Below, piece after piece: positions 52,318-61,201 of a stretch of DNA of 64,000 nt. Source of the DNA: an uncultured Clostridia bacterium (GTDB lineage Bacteria; Bacillota; Clostridia; Oscillospirales; Acutalibacteraceae); NCBI GenBank assembly GCA_944384995.1, contig CALWVN010000003.1:62001-126000 (forward strand), read 5' to 3'. Position numbers and translations under genes: made by a program. Below the pieces are notes generated by a model, which was given only the letters and a program-made list of their open reading frames with translations, had not been told where the DNA came from and ran no database searches. How positions within the stretch are numbered: position 1 is the stretch's first letter; each line of letters opens with the position of its first letter.

Positions 52318-54053
52318 AACGCTTGTTCGGCTGCTTTGGGCCGTATAAAAAAGATTTATACCTCGGCGGGCTGTTCGTTTTGATCGAGACCGCCTTTGAA
52401 TTGGTGATCCCGATCCTTATGGCGGATCTCATTGACATAGGCGTTGCAAATCGGGACGTGCCCTACATTTTGCACAAAGGTATTCAAATGGGGATTTGCG
52501 CGCTCCTTTCACTCATCACGGGGCTATTGTATGCGCGATTTGCCGCCCGTGCCGCTTACGGCTGGGGCGCGCGCATCCGTGAGGCAGAATATGAAAAGGT
52601 GCAGCAATTCGCCTTCGCGAATCTGGACCGCTTTGACACCGCCTCGCTCGTCACACGCATGACGACGGATGTAACCGTTTTGCAGAATGCCGTCAACGGC
52701 GGGCTGCGCCCGCTTGCACGCAGTCCGATCATGCTCATTATGGGGCTGGGGCTATCATTCTATATGAACGCGCGGCTCGCACTTGTGTTCCTTGTGTGTG
52801 CACCGCTGCTTGCCTTTATCCTGTTTGCGATCGTACGCAAAGTCGCGCCGATGTACAGCGTGCTGCAAAAAGTGGTGGATAAACTCAACCATGTGGTTGA
52901 AGAAAATCTTACTGCCATCCGTGCGGTAAAAGCCTATGTGCGCGGGGATTATGAAGAGGAAAAGTTCCGTGCAGTCAATCAGGATCTGACGAAAACGGGC
53001 GAAAAGACCTTCCGGCTCGCCGTACTCAATATGCCGACGCTGCAATGTGTGATGTATGTGACGATCGTGCTCATCATGTGGTTCGGCGGCAATATGATTT
53101 TGGAAAACAGCCTGCAGGTCGGCGAGCTGACCGGCTTTTTAAGCTACGTGATGCAAGTTATGAACTCCATTATGATGATCTCCAACGCCTTTCTGCTGCT
53201 GACGCGTTCGCTGGCAAGCGCGCACCGCATCGGCGAGGTGCTCGAAGAACCCGTGGTGCTCACATCACCCGCGCAAGCGTGCACTACGGTGGAAAACGGC
53301 AGCGTGGATTTCGAACACGTTTCGTTCAAATACCATGCCGACGCAAAGGAATACGCCCTTTCTGATGTTACGCTGCATATTTCTTCGGGGCAGACGGTTG
53401 GCGTTTTGGGCGGTACGGGGTCTGCCAAGACGACGCTTGTGCAGCTGATCCCACGGCTTTACGATGTGACCAAGGGCGCGGTCAAAGTCGGCGGGCGGGA
53501 TGTGCGGGAATACGACCTGCCGACGCTTCGCGACGCGGTGGGCATCGTGCTGCAAAAAAACGTGCTGTTTTCGGGTACGGTACGCGAAAATCTGCTGTGG
53601 GGCAATGCACAGGCGTCGGAGGATACACTTTGGGCGGCATGCCGCGCGGCAGGGGCGGCGGAATTTCTCGAACGCATGCCGAAAGGACTGAACACCGATG
53701 TCGGGCAGGGCGGTGTAAACTTTTCCGGCGGGCAGAAGCAACGGCTGTGCATCGCGCGCACACTGCTGAAACAACCGAAGGTGCTGATCTTCGACGATGC
53801 GACCAGCGCTGTGGACACCGCCACCGAAGCGGGCATCCGCACAACGCTCGCAGAGCTTCGCGACATGACCAAGATCATCATCGCCCAGCGCATCACCTCC
53901 GTGATGCACAGCGACTGTATCGTGGTGCTCGACGACGGCAGGGTGCACGCCGTTGGTACGCACGACGAGCTTTTGCAAAACGATCCCATTTATCAGGAGA
54001 TTTACGCAACACAGATGCGGGGAGGTGACGAAGATGGCAGCGAGAACGCTTAG
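52305..54053 (+). CDS. Heterodimeric ABC exporter, subunit with degenerate ATP site
   Basis: 582 residues: a six-helix type IV exporter domain (about 1-310) and an ATPase domain (~335-575). Walker A is GGTGSAKTTLV and the signature FSGGQKQRL. Walker B reads VLIFDDATSAVD: the catalytic Glu is Asp, as in the degenerate half of TM287/288 and BmrC/BmrD exporters. It pairs with the next gene. Start ATG 52305 is behind GGGAGGA, within the marR 3' end. The MarR control suggests drug or toxin efflux. Confidence 0.92.
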   Translation: MREMKRLFGCFGPYKKDLYLGGLFVLIETAFELVIPILMADLIDIGVANRDVPYILHKGIQMGICALLSLITGLLYARFAARAAYGWGARIREAEYEKVQQFAFANLDRFDTASLVTRMTTDVTVLQNAVNGGLRPLARSPIMLIMGLGLSFYMNARLALVFLVCAPLLAFILFAIVRKVAPMYSVLQKVVDKLNHVVEENLTAIRAVKAYVRGDYEEEKFRAVNQDLTKTGEKTFRLAVLNMPTLQCVMYVTIVLIMWFGGNMILENSLQVGELTGFLSYVMQVMNSIMMISNAFLLLTRSLASAHRIGEVLEEPVVLTSPAQACTTVENGSVDFEHVSFKYHADAKEYALSDVTLHISSGQTVGVLGGTGSAKTTLVQLIPRLYDVTKGAVKVGGRDVREYDLPTLRDAVGIVLQKNVLFSGTVRENLLWGNAQASEDTLWAACRAAGAAEFLERMPKGLNTDVGQGGVNFSGGQKQRLCIARTLLKQPKVLIFDDATSAVDTATEAGIRTTLAELRDMTKIIIAQRITSVMHSDCIVVLDDGRVHAVGTHDELLQNDPIYQEIYATQMRGGDEDGSENA

Positions 54054-55881
54054 TGCAAAAAAACCGAAGCATCTTGGATTTACGCTGCACGAGCTGTTTG
54101 CCTACATGGGGCGGCACGGCGTTTTGCTGCTGTTTGTTGCCGTCCTTGTGACCGTCAGCGGCGTCGCAGGCTTGCTCGGCACATATATGATCCGTCCGAT
54201 CGTCAATAACCTTATAAACGGCGACCTGCATACGCTGGCGGTCGGTGTCTTGATCGCGGCGGGTATTTTCGGAATAAGTATTTTTAGCGCCTACGGCTAT
54301 ACGCAGCTGATGGTGCGCATGGCGCAAAAGGTGCTCTTTGACATCCGGCGCGACCTGTTTTCGCACGTGCAGAAGCTGCCGTTGAAATTCTTTGACTCCA
54401 CGCCGCACGGCGACGTGATGAGCTACTTTACCAACGATGTGGATACCGTTTCCGACGCGCTCAACAACAGCTTCGCCATGGCGATCCAAAGCTTTATTCA
54501 GATGGCGGGCACGCTTGTGATTTTGTATGTGCTCAACTGGCGGCTGTCCCTGATCGTCACGCTGTGCTACATCGTCATGTTCCTGTACATTCGGTACAGC
54601 GGGCGCCACAGCAAAAAGTATTACAACCGCCAGCAAAAAAGCCTCGGGGTGCTCGACGGTTATATCGAGGAGACGGTTACGGGGCAAAAGGTCGTCAAGG
54701 TTTTCAATCACGAGGCAGAGAACCTGAGGGCCTTCCGCGAGAAGAACGAGGCGCTGCGCAAGGCCGGGACGGGCGCGCAGAGCTACGCCGCCACGATGGT
54801 GCCCGCCGTGGTGAGCATCTCTTATGTCAACTACGCGCTCGTCGCGATTCTCGGCGGCATTATGGCGATGCGGGGACTTACGGATGTGGGCAGCCTTGCA
54901 AGCTACCTTGTGTTTGTGCGGCAGGCGGCGGCGCCGATCAACCAATTTACCCAGCAGTCGAATTTCCTTTTGGCGGCGCTTGCGGGTGCAGAACGCATTT
55001 TTGAAGTAATGCGTCTGCCTGCGGAGGTTGACGACGGCGAGATCACACTTGTCCATGCGCAGGAGACGGCGGACGGGAACTTGCGTGAGACCGATGCGCC
55101 GACAGGCGTCTGGGCCTGGCGCGCGCCGGACGGCAGGCTTACGCGGCTTTGCGGCGACGTTCGGTTTGAAAATGTGACTTTTGGGTACTCTAAAAAGCAT
55201 CCCGTGTTGCGCGATGTCAGCCTGTATGCAAAGCCGGGGCAGAAGATCGCGTTCGTCGGCTCGACAGGTGCGGGCAAAACCACCATTACAAACCTTATCA
55301 ACCGCTTTTACGATGTACAGGGCGGGCATGTGCTGTATGACGGGATCGACGTGCGCGATCTTCGCAAGGCTGCACTGCGGCGCTCGCTCGGCATCGTCTT
55401 GCAGGACACGCACCTGTTCACGGGGACGATCGCGGACAACATCCGTTTCGGCAAGCCTGATGCGACACAGGAAGAGATTGAAAAAGCGGCAAGAATTGCC
55501 AATGCGGATTCGTTCATCCGCCGCCTGCCGAACGGATACGAAACCATGGTCACCGCCGACGGCGCGAATCTCTCGCAGGGGCAGAGGCAGCTCTTGGCCA
55601 TTGCACGGGCGGCTGTGTCCGATCCGCCTGTGCTCATCCTCGACGAAGCGACTTCCTCCATTGATACGCGCACCGAACGCTTGATTGAAAAGGGTATGGA
55701 TGCGCTTATGCAGGGGCGTACCGTGTTCGTGATCGCCCACCGCCTTTCGACCGTGCGCAACGCCAACGCCATCATGGTGCTCGAGCACGGCAAGATCGTC
55801 GAGCGCGGTACGCACGAGGAGCTGCTGCGGCAAAAGGGAATGTATTACCGCCTTTACCACGGGATGTTTGAATTGAGCTGA
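54034..55881 (+). CDS. Heterodimeric ABC exporter, catalytic subunit
   Basis: 615 residues: N-terminal ~40-residue extension, six helices with the elbow (HELFAYMGRHGVLLLFVAVL), and an ATPase domain. Walker A is GSTGAGKTTIT, signature NLSQGQRQLL and Walker B LILDEATSSID with intact Glu; H-loop HRLSTVRNA. A ~60-residue insertion precedes the ATPase domain (HAQETADGNL..). It overlaps the partner by 20 bases and starts behind GGGGAGGTGA. Together they expel a hydrophobic compound or peptide, with the catalytic ATP site here. Confidence 0.93.
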   Translation: MAARTLSAKKPKHLGFTLHELFAYMGRHGVLLLFVAVLVTVSGVAGLLGTYMIRPIVNNLINGDLHTLAVGVLIAAGIFGISIFSAYGYTQLMVRMAQKVLFDIRRDLFSHVQKLPLKFFDSTPHGDVMSYFTNDVDTVSDALNNSFAMAIQSFIQMAGTLVILYVLNWRLSLIVTLCYIVMFLYIRYSGRHSKKYYNRQQKSLGVLDGYIEETVTGQKVVKVFNHEAENLRAFREKNEALRKAGTGAQSYAATMVPAVVSISYVNYALVAILGGIMAMRGLTDVGSLASYLVFVRQAAAPINQFTQQSNFLLAALAGAERIFEVMRLPAEVDDGEITLVHAQETADGNLRETDAPTGVWAWRAPDGRLTRLCGDVRFENVTFGYSKKHPVLRDVSLYAKPGQKIAFVGSTGAGKTTITNLINRFYDVQGGHVLYDGIDVRDLRKAALRRSLGIVLQDTHLFTGTIADNIRFGKPDATQEEIEKAARIANADSFIRRLPNGYETMVTADGANLSQGQRQLLAIARAAVSDPPVLILDEATSSIDTRTERLIEKGMDALMQGRTVFVIAHRLSTVRNANAIMVLEHGKIVERGTHEELLRQKGMYYRLYHGMFELS

Positions 55882-55944
55882 AAAAGCACTCGTTTCCGAT
55901 TGGCGCGCTCAACCTGTTGAAGAAGATACTACAGAGAAAGCGAG

Positions 55945-56135
55945 GCTTAAAAGTTTTCGTCCACCTTTTTCAAAAGGTGGCGGGGTCGAGGGGCGGTGCC
56001 CCCGTCGCGTCCCGCAGGACGCGAAACTCTTTTTCTTAAAAAGCGCAGGAGGGGAAGCGAAACAGTCCGGTGGACTGTTTGGCGCGGGGCACCCTCGCCG
56101 GGGGTGCCCCGATGCGGCGTGCAACGACGCATGAC
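55945..56135. repeat. Hairpin-dense intergenic repeat, dispersed type
   Basis: About 190 bases made almost wholly of stems: CCACCTTTT/AAAAGGTGG (55961-55980), GGGGC/GCCCC (near 55990-56002), CGCGTCC/GGACGCG (56006-56023), AACAGTCC/GGACTGTT (56061-56079), GGGGCACC/GGTGCCCC (56086-56110). It has no gene. Such clusters recur in many Clostridia chromosomes as short non-coding repeats (recalled, not checked), and the translated frames (PPPFEKGG-type) are artefacts of them. Confidence 0.6.
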
Positions 56136-56176
56136 GTAAAATTACCTTTTCTTGCGTTATTGCTGATTATGATGCA

Positions 56177-56213
56177 CAACGCCCCCGTTCCCAAATCGGG
56201 AACGGGGGCGTTG
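56177..56213. terminator. Strong GC-rich hairpin between convergent genes
   Basis: A 16-bp perfect stem, CAACGCCCCCGTTCCC paired with GGGAACGGGGGCGTTG over AAATC. It lies 13 bases past the stop of the minus-strand PII gene. It lacks a T run, so it may work as a terminator or RNA-end stabiliser. Confidence 0.6.
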
Positions 56214-56226
56214 CCGGTTGCTTGCG

Positions 56227-56913
56227 TTATGCTTCGTATTCCTCCGGCAGGCGGATTCCTGCGGTATCCGTTACAGGGACGGAAAACACGATCGCGCCCG
56301 CGGGATTCGGCGCGCCGGCCTGTTCCATAACGGCGCGCATCACGTCGTTTTTGCGCGCGGTGCGCACCACAACGAACACCATTTCCTTTTCCTCTGCAAG
56401 CGAGATCCCCAAAAACTTTTTCGCCTGCTCGGCGCCTGTGCCCTTGGCATGCAGTACCGTGCCGCCCGTGGCTTGTGCGCTGCGCGCTGCGTCCATAATG
56501 GTATCGATACTGCCGCTGTTGGCAATGATGATCAGCAATTCAAAATCCGTGTTCTGCAAGGTGCTTTCCTCCTTGAGTGCGACTTCCTGCCCGTCCGTCA
56601 GGTATTGCAGCGTCCGTCTGCCGCCGATGCTGCTTAACGGCATTAAAAATGCCACGCCCACACCGGGAACACCGATGTACATGTTCCGATACAAAATTTT
56701 TTTAAGCTTCGTCCAGCTTTCTTCCGTGACGATCGCAAAGAACACCACGCGCTCTGAGGACTCCAGCCCCAGAAAATCCAGCGTTTCGCTGGTCGCGGTC
56801 CCTTTTCCGGGCACGGACAGGGTCACATGCACATTTTCCGACGCCAAAACCTCTGCAAATTTGTCTTTCAGTTCCCGTGCAACAATCAGCACGGCTACAT
56901 TGATTTCGTACAT
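56227..56913 (-). CDS. Tandem PII-like regulator paired with DUF1538
   Basis: 228 residues holding two PII-like ferredoxin-fold halves, about 1-108 and 115-225. The second half has the pattern DTIMDAARSAQATGGTVLHAKGTG and FLGISLAEEKEMVFVVV, closest to GlnK/PII-like signal proteins, while the first is more divergent. PII proteins bind ATP/ADP and 2-oxoglutarate or other small ligands and gate transporters. It lies 23 bases after the DUF1538 gene, in line with control of that membrane protein. Start ATG 56913, AGGAG 7 bases upstream; a GTG two codons earlier is possible. Confidence 0.8.
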   Translation of the reverse strand: MYEINVAVLIVARELKDKFAEVLASENVHVTLSVPGKGTATSETLDFLGLESSERVVFFAIVTEESWTKLKKILYRNMYIGVPGVGVAFLMPLSSIGGRRTLQYLTDGQEVALKEESTLQNTDFELLIIIANSGSIDTIMDAARSAQATGGTVLHAKGTGAEQAKKFLGISLAEEKEMVFVVVRTARKNDVMRAVMEQAGAPNPAGAIVFSVPVTDTAGIRLPEEYEA

Positions 56914-56936
56914 TTGCACGCTCCTCTCCGCCCGTG

Positions 56937-58466
56937 TTACAGCTCGATGATCTCAAGATCGGCAAGGGGTTCGCCCACGGGCAGCGCCGTTTCCGCAAAC
57001 TCTGCGCGGCGCGCCTTCCGTTTATACAAAACCCCGAAGATCTGAATGGTGATCAGCGGCGTCATAGCGACCATGGCGACCACGCCGAACGCGTCACGCA
57101 CCACATTGCCGCCCGTCGCCGTGCATGCGCCGATGGCGAACGGCAAAAGGAAGGTCGCCGTCATCGGGCCCGACGCAACGCCGCCGGAGTCAAAGGCGAT
57201 CGCGGTAAAAATTTTCGGCGTAAAGAACGAAAGAAGCAGTGCAATTGCATAGCCGGGGATCACCAGCCACAGCACCGAAACGCCCGCGAGCACGCGGATC
57301 AAGGCAAGCCCCACCGAAACGGCAACGCCGATGGAAAGGCTTGTGCTGAGCGCCTTGCCCGACACCGCGCCGGAGGTGATCTCTTCGACCTGCTCGCGCA
57401 AAACATAGACGGCGGGTTCGGCTCTGACGATGAAATAGCCCATCACTACGCCGATGGGTATAATGATCCAATTATAAGACAGCCCTGCAAGCGTCTGTCC
57501 AAGGTAGTTGCCCGCCGGCATGAAGCCGACGTTTACACCCGTCAAAAACAGTACAAGCCCGACATAGGTGTAAGCAAGCCCGATGACGATCTTCAACAGC
57601 TCGCGCTTTTTAAGCTTGAGCGCAAAAATTTGAAATACGGCAAAAAACAAGACGATCGGAAGCAAAGAGACCGCGATCTCCCGAATGTATTTCGGAAAGC
57701 CCGACAAAAACGTGTAAAACAGCTCTGCGGAATCCGCGATCTGCGGGATCTCGCTTGCGATATAGGTCGTGTCGCCGGGGTTATAGAGCACACCCAGCAG
57801 CAGCACGGCGAGGATGGGTCCGATGGAGCACAGCGCCACAAGGCCGAAGCTGTCGTTTTCGGCGTGCTTGTCGCTTCGCACGGCGGCAAAGCCGACGCCG
57901 AGCGCCATGATGAACGGGACGGTCATCGGCCCCGTGGTCACGCCGCCCGAGTCAAACGCGACCGCCAGAAAATCCTCCGGTACGAAAAAGGCGATCGCAA
58001 ATACAAGCAAATAAAATACGATCAGCAATTTGTTGAGCGATTTGGAAAACAGCATGCGCAGCACGGCGACGACCAAAAACAGCCCGACGCCGACCGCGAC
58101 CGCTAAAATGAGGATGAGATTGGGCACGGCGGGCACCTGCTCGGCAAGCACCTGCAAGTCCGGCTCGGAGATCGTAATGATAAAACCCAGCACGAACGCG
58201 AGCGCAGCCGTCAGCCAAAGCCGATTGGTCTTTGCCATACGCGCCCCGACCTTTTCGCCGACGGGCGTCATGGCAAGCTCCGCGCCGAGTGTAAAAAACA
58301 TCATGCCTGCGATCAGCAGCACCGCGCCGAACAGAAACAAAATCAAAATACCCGTCGGAATCGGTGCGATCGTAAAGCTTAACAGCAGCACGATGCATAC
58401 GATCGGCAGCACCGCCGAAAGCGCTTCTTTCAGTTTCTCTTTCAATTTGGTTTGATAATCCCGCAT
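56937..58466 (-). CDS. DUF1538 tandem-repeat membrane protein (putative transporter)
   Basis: 509 residues, about 12 helices in two homologous DUF1538 halves. Each half has a near-identical signature: AFDSGGVTTGPMTVPFIMALG (around residue 170) and AFDSGGVASGPMTATFLLPFA (around 430), the hallmark of a duplicated, pseudo-symmetric carrier. The function is unproven. An ion, ammonium-like or metabolite transporter controlled by the PII-like protein downstream is likely. CAGG about 7 bases before the ATG serves as the ribosome site. An inverted repeat lies at 58520-58544. Confidence 0.85.
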   Translation of the reverse strand: MRDYQTKLKEKLKEALSAVLPIVCIVLLLSFTIAPIPTGILILFLFGAVLLIAGMMFFTLGAELAMTPVGEKVGARMAKTNRLWLTAALAFVLGFIITISEPDLQVLAEQVPAVPNLILILAVAVGVGLFLVVAVLRMLFSKSLNKLLIVFYLLVFAIAFFVPEDFLAVAFDSGGVTTGPMTVPFIMALGVGFAAVRSDKHAENDSFGLVALCSIGPILAVLLLGVLYNPGDTTYIASEIPQIADSAELFYTFLSGFPKYIREIAVSLLPIVLFFAVFQIFALKLKKRELLKIVIGLAYTYVGLVLFLTGVNVGFMPAGNYLGQTLAGLSYNWIIIPIGVVMGYFIVRAEPAVYVLREQVEEITSGAVSGKALSTSLSIGVAVSVGLALIRVLAGVSVLWLVIPGYAIALLLSFFTPKIFTAIAFDSGGVASGPMTATFLLPFAIGACTATGGNVVRDAFGVVAMVAMTPLITIQIFGVLYKRKARRAEFAETALPVGEPLADLEIIEL

Positions 58467-58519
58467 GCATCGACCTGCCTTTCAAAAATTGCGGTGTTTC
58501 CGTACAGCCGCAGTATATG

Positions 58520-58544
58520 TATGGTACACAAATAGTTTACCATA
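58520..58544 (-). promoter_or_regulatory. Inverted repeat upstream of the DUF1538-PII operon
   Basis: TATGGTA (58520-58526) and TACCATA (58538-58544) form a perfect 7-bp dyad with an 11-base spacer, 54-78 bases before the start. The half-site TACCAT recurs in the 59227 palindrome. Confidence 0.5.
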
Positions 58545-58603
58545 TATTTTGTTCCGCGCAAAGCGAAAAAGCCCGCAAAAAAGTAAACATTATGTGAACA
58601 AAA

Positions 58604-58633
58604 CAGCAGCCCGCGCGGAAAGCACGGGCTGCT
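58604..58633 (-). terminator. Terminator of the 59081 membrane protein gene
   Basis: AGCAGCCCG(T/C)G stem with the loop CTTTCCG-type, followed by TTTTG on the minus strand; 17 bases past the stop. Confidence 0.8.
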
Positions 58634-58649
58634 ATATAAAACACACATT

Positions 58650-59081
58650 CTAATCGGCAACTGTCTGCACGGCGTTGATAACCACAAGCACGGCGTACAC
58701 GGCAAGGCACGGCAGGCACAAAACGGCGCATACGCGCAAAAGCATGCTGTTTTCGTGCGCGTGTGCAAAGACGGCGGGCACAAGCGTAAAGAGGACCGCG
58801 CCGACGAAAACGGCCGTAAGCGCTGCGCGCAGCTTTTTGGATACATGTGTATTCCAAAGATTGACAACCGTCAACAGGATGGCTGTCACGCCGAGCAAGA
58901 TCGGCACAAAAATCAGCGTTTCGGACAGAAAAGAAGTATAAAAGGAATTGAATAACGGATAAAGAAATTCCGGCGTTAAGGTCAGGGACAGGTACATGGA
59001 AGAAAGATCCGTGACCAAAACATATGCGGTGATCGTCGAAAAAAGTCCGCTTAATGCAAGCAGAATAGAGCAAACTGTCAT
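58650..59081 (-). CDS. Small four-helix membrane protein, unknown function
   Basis: 143 residues with about four hydrophobic segments (MTVCSILLALSGLFSTITAYVL; FVPILLGVTAILLTVV; AALTAVFVGAVLFTLVPAVF; VCAVLCLPCLAVYAVLVVI). No family is recognised. ATG 59081 is behind GAGGGG; a longer frame from 59198 crosses a second, near-identical ribosome site and start (59175). A terminator and a palindromic promoter region frame it as a single gene. Confidence 0.7.
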   Translation of the reverse strand: MTVCSILLALSGLFSTITAYVLVTDLSSMYLSLTLTPEFLYPLFNSFYTSFLSETLIFVPILLGVTAILLTVVNLWNTHVSKKLRAALTAVFVGAVLFTLVPAVFAHAHENSMLLRVCAVLCLPCLAVYAVLVVINAVQTVAD

Positions 59082-59145
59082 GGGAACCCCTCGTTTCAAG
59101 CGCCGTTCCCTCCTGCATTTTGTGCAGGACGAAAAGGCACGACGT

Positions 59146-59175
59146 TTAAGAGCCGACGTCTGGACACTGCTGCAT
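59146..59175 (-). CDS. Possible 9-residue leader peptide
   Basis: ATG 59175 to TAA 59146 encodes MQQCPDVGS. It has its own GAGGGG site, and its ribosome-site-plus-start stretch (AACGAGGGG, TTCCCATG) is an almost exact copy of the one at the real gene 94 bases further on. It may be an upstream leader frame in the mRNA, or merely the by-product of a short duplication. Confidence 0.35.
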   Translation of the reverse strand: MQQCPDVGS

Positions 59176-59226
59176 GGGAATCCCCTCGTTTCACCCAAAT
59201 CGCTGTTTTCCTCTTTATATCATCAT

Positions 59227-59240
59227 TTTACCATGGTAAA
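59227..59240. promoter_or_regulatory. Perfect 14-bp palindrome TTTACCATGGTAAA
   Basis: A complete palindrome in the 240-base gap between ilvD and the small membrane protein gene, upstream of the latter. Its half-site ATGGTAAA also occurs in the 58520-58544 dyad ahead of the DUF1538 gene, hinting at a common regulator. Confidence 0.5.
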
Positions 59241-59270
59241 TCCTTTTGTGTCAACCGATCTAAAGAAAAA

Positions 59271-59294
59271 CCCGCACCTTACGAAAGGTGCGGG
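59271..59294 (-). terminator. Terminator of ilvD
   Basis: CCCGCACCTT / AAGGTGCGGG stem, followed on the minus strand by TTTTTCTTT, 27 bases past the ilvD stop. Confidence 0.85.
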
Positions 59295-59320
59295 AAAGAA
59301 ATGTGTATGCTTTGCGTTTG

Positions 59321-60988
59321 TCAGATCTTCATCACAGCGCCGTCCTTGGCGGAGGAGACCATCTGCGCATAGCGCGCAAGCCAGCCGCTCGTGATGCGCG
59401 GCGGATGCGGCACATACGCTTTGCGGCGTTTTTCGAGCTCCTCGTCCGAAACGCGGACGTTGACTTTGGCATTCGGAATGTCGATCTCGATGATGTCGCC
59501 CTCTTCGATGAGGCCGATCTCGCCGCCGCAGGCAGCCTCCGGGCAGACATGCCCGATGGAAGCCCCGCGCGATGCGCCGGAAAAGCGGCCGTCGGTGATG
59601 AGTGCTACGGTCTTGTCAAGCTGCATGCCCGCAAGCGCCGAGGTGGGGTTGAGCATTTCGCGCATCCCGGGCCCGCCGACCGGGCCTTCATAGCGGATGA
59701 CCACCACGTCGCCGTCATGGATCTCGCCGCCGTAAATCGAAGCGATCGCTTCATCCTCGCTGTCGAACACACGTGCCGGACCTTCATGCACAAGCATTTC
59801 GGGCGCGACCGCACTGCGTTTCACAACACAGCCGTCTTTTGCGATGTTGCCCCACAAAATCGCAAGCCCGCCCGTTTCGCTGTACGGGTTCGTGATGGGA
59901 CGGATGGCGTTTTCGTCCTTGATATACGCGCCCTCGATGTTCTCGCCGACGGTCTTGCCCGTTACGGTCAGCAGGGAAAGGTCAAGAAGCCCTTTCTTCG
60001 CAAGCTCTGCCTGTACCGCCGGCACGCCGCCCGCATTGTTGAGGTCGTGCATATGCGTAGGTCCCGCAGGGGCAAGGTGGCAGAGGTTCGGCACCTTGGC
60101 GCTCATTTCGTTGAAGGTGTGCAGATCCATCGGGCAGCCTGCCTCTTTGGCAATGGCGAGCAGGTGCAGCACGGAGTTCGACGAGCACCCCAGCGCCATG
60201 TCGCACGCCAGCGCATTGCGAAGCGCCTTTTCGTTGATGATGTCACGCGCCTTGATGTCATTTTCGACCAGGTGCATGATCGCCATGCCCGCCTTTTTGG
60301 CAAGCTGCACGCGCCCCGCATGCACGGCGGGGATCGTCCCGTTGCCCGGCAGCGCGATGCCTAAGGATTCGCACAGGCAGTTCATGCTGTTGGCGGTATA
60401 CATGCCGGAGCACGAGCCGCAGCCCGGGCAGGTGTTGTTTTCAAATTCGCAAAGCTTCGCGTCGTCGATCAGGTTCGCCTTACGCGCGCCGACGGCTTCA
60501 AACATTTTGGAAAGCGAGGTCTCCACGCCGTCCACAAGACCCGACATCATCGGCCCGCCGGAGCAAACGACGGTCGGCAGATTGATGCGCAAAGCGCCCA
60601 GCAGCATGCCGGGAACGATCTTGTCGCAGTTGGGGACGAGAACCAGCCCGTCAAAGCCGTGCGCGGTTGCCATGGTCTCCACGCTGTCCGCGATCAGCTC
60701 GCGCGAGGGCAGGGAATACTTCATGCCAATATGCCCCATGGCAATGCCGTCGCATACGCCGATGGCGGGGACTTCGATCGGCGTGCCGCCCGCCATGCGC
60801 ACGCCCGCCTTGACCGCCTCGGCGATCTTGTCAAGGTGGATATGCCCGGGAACGATCTCGCTGTGCGCGGAGATTACGCCGATAAGCGGACGTTCCAATT
60901 CCTCTTTTGTATAGCCCATCGCATAAAACAGGCTGCGGTTCGGCGCGCGTTCCACGCCCTCCAACACGTTTTTGCTGTGTAAATTCAT
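59321..60988 (-). CDS. ilvD: Dihydroxy-acid dehydratase
   Basis: A 555-residue iron-sulfur enzyme of the IlvD/Edd family, dehydrating 2,3-dihydroxy-isovalerate and -methylvalerate to the keto acids of valine and isoleucine synthesis. Cluster cysteines lie in [13 protein letters not shown] and [31 protein letters not shown] and [12 protein letters not shown] are further family blocks. Start ATG 60988 follows AGGAGG. Its promoter (61055-61082) and operator match those of ilvC, with the regulator gene gntR divergent between the two. Confidence 0.95.
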   Translation of the reverse strand: MNLHSKNVLEGVERAPNRSLFYAMGYTKEELERPLIGVISAHSEIVPGHIHLDKIAEAVKAGVRMAGGTPIEVPAIGVCDGIAMGHIGMKYSLPSRELIADSVETMATAHGFDGLVLVPNCDKIVPGMLLGALRINLPTVVCSGGPMMSGLVDGVETSLSKMFEAVGARKANLIDDAKLCEFENNTCPGCGSCSGMYTANSMNCLCESLGIALPGNGTIPAVHAGRVQLAKKAGMAIMHLVENDIKARDIINEKALRNALACDMALGCSSNSVLHLLAIAKEAGCPMDLHTFNEMSAKVPNLCHLAPAGPTHMHDLNNAGGVPAVQAELAKKGLLDLSLLTVTGKTVGENIEGAYIKDENAIRPITNPYSETGGLAILWGNIAKDGCVVKRSAVAPEMLVHEGPARVFDSEDEAIASIYGGEIHDGDVVVIRYEGPVGGPGMREMLNPTSALAGMQLDKTVALITDGRFSGASRGASIGHVCPEAACGGEIGLIEEGDIIEIDIPNAKVNVRVSDEELEKRRKAYVPHPPRITSGWLARYAQMVSSAKDGAVMKI

Positions 60989-61018
60989 AAAATGCCTCCT
61001 GTCCAACATCTCTGAAAC

Positions 61019-61054
61019 AGTTGTATGACATATTCTAATAGTTGTCATACAACT
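61019..61054 (-). promoter_or_regulatory. FadR-type operator at the ilvD promoter
   Basis: AGTTGTATGACA (61019-61030) and TGTCATACAACT (61043-61054), a 12-bp inverted repeat with a 12-base spacer. Each arm also contains the TGTnnnACA dyad typical of GntR/FadR sites. It begins right at the end of the ilvD -10. The same arms and spacing occur at ilvC. Confidence 0.88.
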
Positions 61055-61082
61055 ATTATAGCAACAAAATCACAACTGTCAA
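61055..61082 (-). promoter_or_regulatory. Promoter of ilvD
   Basis: Minus strand: TTGACA (61077-61082), a 16-base spacer and TATAAT (61055-61060), running directly into the operator. Confidence 0.85.
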
Positions 61083-61201
61083 TACCCTTTTACGCTTTGC
61101 CGGGGATACAAACGCCGGCGAAGCATTTTTAAGGTTTGCTTTGCTTTTTTTGCAAAAGTATAGTATAGTGGAACAGGCAAATCTATGAATCGAGGCAGAT
61201 T

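Noticed and set aside
53893-55860. 655-codon antisense frame over the ABC exporter
   Set aside because: Both ABC subunits have complete motifs on the plus strand; the antisense frame is His/Arg-rich shadow.
55909-56330. Short frames on both strands in the 55.9-56.3 kb repeat
   Set aside because: They follow the inverted repeats and give Pro/Gly-rich strings with no start context; artefacts of the repeat.
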